A stretch of DNA of 8,383 nucleotides. Source: Melioribacter roseus. GTDB taxonomy: Bacteria; Bacteroidota; Ignavibacteria; Ignavibacteriales; Melioribacteraceae. The translations under genes and the position numbers were made by a program. Shown in pieces: positions 5,508 through 8,383 of this stretch (positions are counted from its first letter, which is position 1; every line of letters starts with the position of its first letter). The notes below the pieces were generated by a model. It ran no database searches. It was given only the letters and a program-made list of their open reading frames with translations, and was not told the origin of the DNA. The DNA lies in contig DYHC01000075.1 in the NCBI GenBank assembly GCA_020724325.1, forward strand, positions 1 to 8,383, written 5' to 3'.

Positions 5508-6746
5508 TTACTTCAATGGATGGGATACAAATTCCGGATCGATTTCAATTCCGAGACCGGCACCTGTTGGAACAGTCATTTTTCCGTTGACAACTTTAAG
5601 TGACGAAGTGGGACATATCAAAGGAATTTTGTCATTGTCACCTTTAAATTCCTGATGCAGTCCACAATTAGGTATAAAAGAAGCAAAGTGAAGAACGTAT
5701 AAATATCCTAAACCATTACCTGACATGTGCGGGGTGCAGTCAATCCCAGCCGCCAGTGCCATCTTTGCTACTTTGACTGATCGTATCAATCCTCCAAAGT
5801 AGAGAAGATCCGGCTGAACAATTTGAACAACATCATTTTCTATCATCCATCTAAACATTCTAAGACTGGATTCCTCTTCACCTCCGGCAATCTTTATGTC
5901 AAGTCTATCGGCAACTTCTTTAGTCTCTTCATAATAATCGAACGGGCATGGTTCTTCAAAAAAACCATACTTATATTCTTCCATCAATCTACCGATTTTT
6001 AACGACATCGGTATATCATAGGAACCATTTGCATCTGCATAAATTGTAAAATCATCACCAAACGTTTTTCTAACCAAAGGAATAAGTTCGAGATCCCTAT
6101 TAGTCGAATTATCATCGTATCGCATTCTTGCGCCAAGCCGGAATTTGAGTGCATGAGCACCAATTGGCTCAACAATTTTTTTAAGATATTCAATTTCTTC
6201 TTCCGGATGGTTGCCTCTTTTCTCGCTTGCTCTGTAAACATCAATTTCTGTTCTTATAACTCCTCCAAAAAAATCACCAACGGATTTTCCAGCAACTTTA
6301 CCCAGAAAATCAAGAATTGCAAACTCAAGAGATGCAACCGGAACCCAAAAAAGAAGTCCTTGCTTCTTGTAATTACTATCAAACAGATAAACATCCGTTA
6401 ACAGACTTTCAATTTCCCTTGCATCTTTTCCAATAAATGGAGGAACAACATAATTAAAAAAAACAGGCCATAGAGCATCCATAAATTTAGGATGGGAAAC
6501 TGCATATCCTTCTGCTCCGTCTTTCGATCTTACAATTACTATATAAACTTTGCCATTTCTTACTAACCGGATCGATTCAATTATTACCCGATTTTTTACT
6601 AATGATTTATCAAATACTTTTTTATAAACATTTTCATCTATCATTAATTGCTTTTTATTATTCGCCGGATCGCTAAATGCTATAGTCTGTTTAGTAGACA
6701 AAGTACCAATCAGTGCTGTATTCCTAATAAAATTTCTTCTATTCAT
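5508..6746 (-). CDS. Twin-arginine-exported enolase-superfamily enzyme, mandelate racemase subgroup
   Basis: A 412-residue enolase-fold enzyme that should bind Mg2+ and act on a carboxylate sugar. The N-terminus MNRRNFIRNTALIG carries an RRxFI twin-arginine motif, pointing to export of the folded protein to the periplasm. The hydrophobic stretch is short and interrupted by Lys19, so export is likely rather than certain. The cap domain spans about 52-165. Barrel residues are K201-F-R203 (ALKFRLG), metal ligands D238 (YADANGSY), E264 (FFEEPCP) and E290 (AGGEEE), the pair D313 (QPDLLYFGG) and H340 (TPHMSGNGLGY), and E366 (LHQEFKG). As in its neighbour, the second Lys of Lys-x-Lys is Arg. The two proteins differ widely outside these motifs, so they are divergent paralogues rather than a recent duplication. 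The gene starts 10 nt after the GH28 stop, with only a weak GGA-type ribosome site in the overlap region. Substrate unknown. Confidence 0.92.
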   Translation of the reverse strand: MNRRNFIRNTALIGTLSTKQTIAFSDPANNKKQLMIDENVYKKVFDKSLVKNRVIIESIRLVRNGKVYIVIVRSKDGAEGYAVSHPKFMDALWPVFFNYVVPPFIGKDAREIESLLTDVYLFDSNYKKQGLLFWVPVASLEFAILDFLGKVAGKSVGDFFGGVIRTEIDVYRASEKRGNHPEEEIEYLKKIVEPIGAHALKFRLGARMRYDDNSTNRDLELIPLVRKTFGDDFTIYADANGSYDIPMSLKIGRLMEEYKYGFFEEPCPFDYYEETKEVADRLDIKIAGGEEESSLRMFRWMIENDVVQIVQPDLLYFGGLIRSVKVAKMALAAGIDCTPHMSGNGLGYLYVLHFASFIPNCGLHQEFKGDNDKIPLICPTSSLKVVNGKMTVPTGAGLGIEIDPEFVSHPLK

Positions 6747-6756
6747 GAATATTCCA

Positions 6757-8349
6757 TCAACGGATATTGCCGGCTTCCTTTATTTTAGTTTTACTTTTAT
6801 TGTTGATTACTTTTTTTACATTCATCAAAACATTATTAACGATTGCAATGTTTTTGTTTTGATTTCCTTCTACTTCTACAAAAGTATTTGCATTTGTAAG
6901 TACTGATGATGATTGAATTATACCATCACTTACATTTCTAAATGTTATTACATTTGCAGCGCTTAGATCCGAATCGACTTTCAAACCGGTTATTTTAATA
7001 CCTTTTACATTATCAACAATGATAGCCGGGCGTGAATCGGGATTTTTCAATCGGAGTTCAACATTGTTTAGATTAATATTTTTAGCATGTCTTATAAAAA
7101 ATCCGAACGATGGAAGCGTTCCCCATTTAGTGCTTTCGGGATAATGACCTTCAAATTCGGGTACGATTTTCTTTTCATCTTCTACTAATCCTCCACCAGG
7201 AAATTCAATTGAAATATTACTGAGCGAAACATTATGAACATAGTGATTAGGAATTCCTGTTATTGAACACCCTATGGACGATTGAACATCTGTCGCCATA
7301 ATATTGCTTATCATTACATCTTTAAATATTCCTACACCCGGTGCAGGCTGATCATCAAAAAACTTACGTGCACGGTTTCCCAAACGCATATAAATGGGGA
7401 CATGGGTTCCTTCAATTCTCACATTGGAAATTGAAACCCCCTCAATAATACCTCCATCTACCATACCAAGTGTAATTCCACTTATTCCTTTCGGATGGCC
7501 GAAAATAGGTTCAGTATCTGCAGAAGGTTTTACAACAATATTTGAAATGGAAATATTCCTGAAGCCGCCATGAGATTCGGTCCCAAGTTTTATAGCATTA
7601 CAGTGACTGCTTACAACGCTATTAGTTATTACAACATTTTCCGTTATCCTGAATGATGTACTTTTTAAGGTTATTCCATCGTCATCAGTGTCGCCGATAC
7701 AATCGGAGATAATTACATTTTTACAGCCGTCTATGTCCATCATATCATTATTCTGATTAGCATGATTATAGACACGAATACCCTTGATAATTAAATCCTC
7801 GCAAGCAAGATACTGCTGCATCCACATTGCAGAGTTTTGCATTGTTACGTCTTCTATTCTAACATTTTTACATTCTACAAAACGAATAACATAAGGGCGG
7901 TTTTTATATCGTTCCGGTTTTTCTCTTGTTGTAACTTTAAAAGCACTTCCCTGACCATCAATAACACCTTTACCTCGTATTGAAATGTTCTCTGCTTTTT
8001 CTGCATAAAAAATTGAGTGTTTCAGAAAGGCATCATTGTAAGATTTCATCTGGGGAACAAATTCTTTGTAGTCGGAGATATCGGTGCTTCCTAATAACAA
8101 TGCACCTATAGAAATATAAATATCAACATTGCTTTTCAATTCTAAAGAACCTGTTAAATATTTACCGGGAGGAATTAGAACAGTTCCGCCATTTATCGCA
8201 CAATTATCAATTGCCGATTGAATAGCTGATGTTTCCAATTTAACACCATCACCAACAGCACCGTAATCTTTTATGTTATGGTACACCGATTGACCTGATA
8301 TTAAAGTAGATGTTATTAAAATAATAGTAAATAGTTTTTTGATTTTCAT
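6757..8349 (-). CDS. Secreted glycoside hydrolase family 28 protein (polygalacturonase-like)
   Basis: GH28 enzymes hydrolyse galacturonosyl linkages in pectin by inversion. Residues 1-19 form a signal peptide (MKIKKLFTIILITSTLISG), so the protein is periplasmic or outside the cell. Residues 23-63 match the start of the pectate-lyase-3-like/GH28 helix (HNIKDYGAVGDG, GGTVLIPPGKYLTG). The right-handed beta-helix then fills the protein with repeated SNI/V-type strands. Catalytic motifs: N200-N201-D202 for the usual Asn-Thr-Asp, D223-D224 in DTDDDGITLKS, and H249 in SSHCNAIKLG. The usual Arg-Ile-Lys substrate motif is not seen at its expected place, where ISGITLGMVDGG stands; a conserved-looking YMRLGNRARK (320-329) may supply arginines. 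At 530 residues it is longer than classical fungal polygalacturonases. The start is the only one that includes the signal peptide; the ribosome site is weak (AAGAAG before an A-run). It is the first gene of the probable three-gene unit. The exact pectin linkage is unknown. Confidence 0.93.
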   Translation of the reverse strand: MKIKKLFTIILITSTLISGQSVYHNIKDYGAVGDGVKLETSAIQSAIDNCAINGGTVLIPPGKYLTGSLELKSNVDIYISIGALLLGSTDISDYKEFVPQMKSYNDAFLKHSIFYAEKAENISIRGKGVIDGQGSAFKVTTREKPERYKNRPYVIRFVECKNVRIEDVTMQNSAMWMQQYLACEDLIIKGIRVYNHANQNNDMMDIDGCKNVIISDCIGDTDDDGITLKSTSFRITENVVITNSVVSSHCNAIKLGTESHGGFRNISISNIVVKPSADTEPIFGHPKGISGITLGMVDGGIIEGVSISNVRIEGTHVPIYMRLGNRARKFFDDQPAPGVGIFKDVMISNIMATDVQSSIGCSITGIPNHYVHNVSLSNISIEFPGGGLVEDEKKIVPEFEGHYPESTKWGTLPSFGFFIRHAKNINLNNVELRLKNPDSRPAIIVDNVKGIKITGLKVDSDLSAANVITFRNVSDGIIQSSSVLTNANTFVEVEGNQNKNIAIVNNVLMNVKKVINNKSKTKIKEAGNIR

Positions 8350-8383
8350 TTTTTATTACTTCTTATTTAATAAATAATTTTAA
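8350..8383 (-). other. Start of the region upstream of the GH28 gene
   Basis: Only 34 bp are visible. They are almost pure A/T, with a weak AAGAAG ribosome site and an A-run before ATG 8349. No copy of the CAATAAAGTAAAC element lies within this stretch, and the promoter of the GH28-enolase unit, if it is here, lies outside the window. Confidence 0.4.

Noticed and set aside
5999..6401. Two short frames (minus 5999-6244, plus 6153-6401) inside the upstream enolase-superfamily gene
   Set aside because: They overlap conserved catalytic-domain coding sequence in other frames and resemble no known protein.
6787..6803. Sequence ttttacttttattgttg resembling the regulatory 13-mer
   Set aside because: It has an extra base relative to the element, lies within the Lys/Asn-rich 3' end of the GH28 coding region, and lacks the CTTGACAAT block at the right distance.

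Overview
The window reads as an AT-rich piece of a Bacteroidota/FCB-group genome. An Ignavibacteria-like member would fit, but that is inference from gene style and no taxonomic marker is present. All five genes lie on the minus strand, so transcription runs from high to low coordinates. No RNA gene, insertion sequence, CRISPR array or phage gene was recognised.

Layout in transcription order: (1) 8349-6757, a secreted glycoside hydrolase family 28 (polygalacturonase-type) beta-helix protein. (2) 6746-5508, an enolase-superfamily (mandelate racemase subgroup) enzyme with a twin-arginine-like export signal. (3) 5478-4255, a second, divergent enolase-superfamily enzyme, also with an export-type N-terminus. 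Gaps of 10 and 29 nt suggest that these three form one transcription unit whose promoter lies beyond base 8383. (4) 4034-2979, a LacI-family regulator. (5) 2664-1, a TonB-dependent outer-membrane receptor with an N-terminal carboxypeptidase-regulatory-like domain; its frame is open for 888 codons and is cut by the window edge.

Together the genes look like a small locus for using acidic plant polysaccharide such as pectin. The receptor would import oligosaccharides across the outer membrane, the GH28 would cleave galacturonate-containing glycosides, the two exported enolase-superfamily enzymes would act on the released acid sugars, and the LacI-type protein would sense a product. The substrates are inferred from family and context only.

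The most notable non-coding signal is a 62-bp module present twice: 2800-2861, upstream of the receptor gene, and 4082-4143, upstream of the lacI-type gene. The copies align without gaps at 46 of 62 positions. Each has CTTGACAAT, then 28 nt, then an identical 13-mer CAATAAAGTAAAC that begins a 12-bp-period direct repeat. This is a good candidate for a shared promoter/operator of the local regulon.
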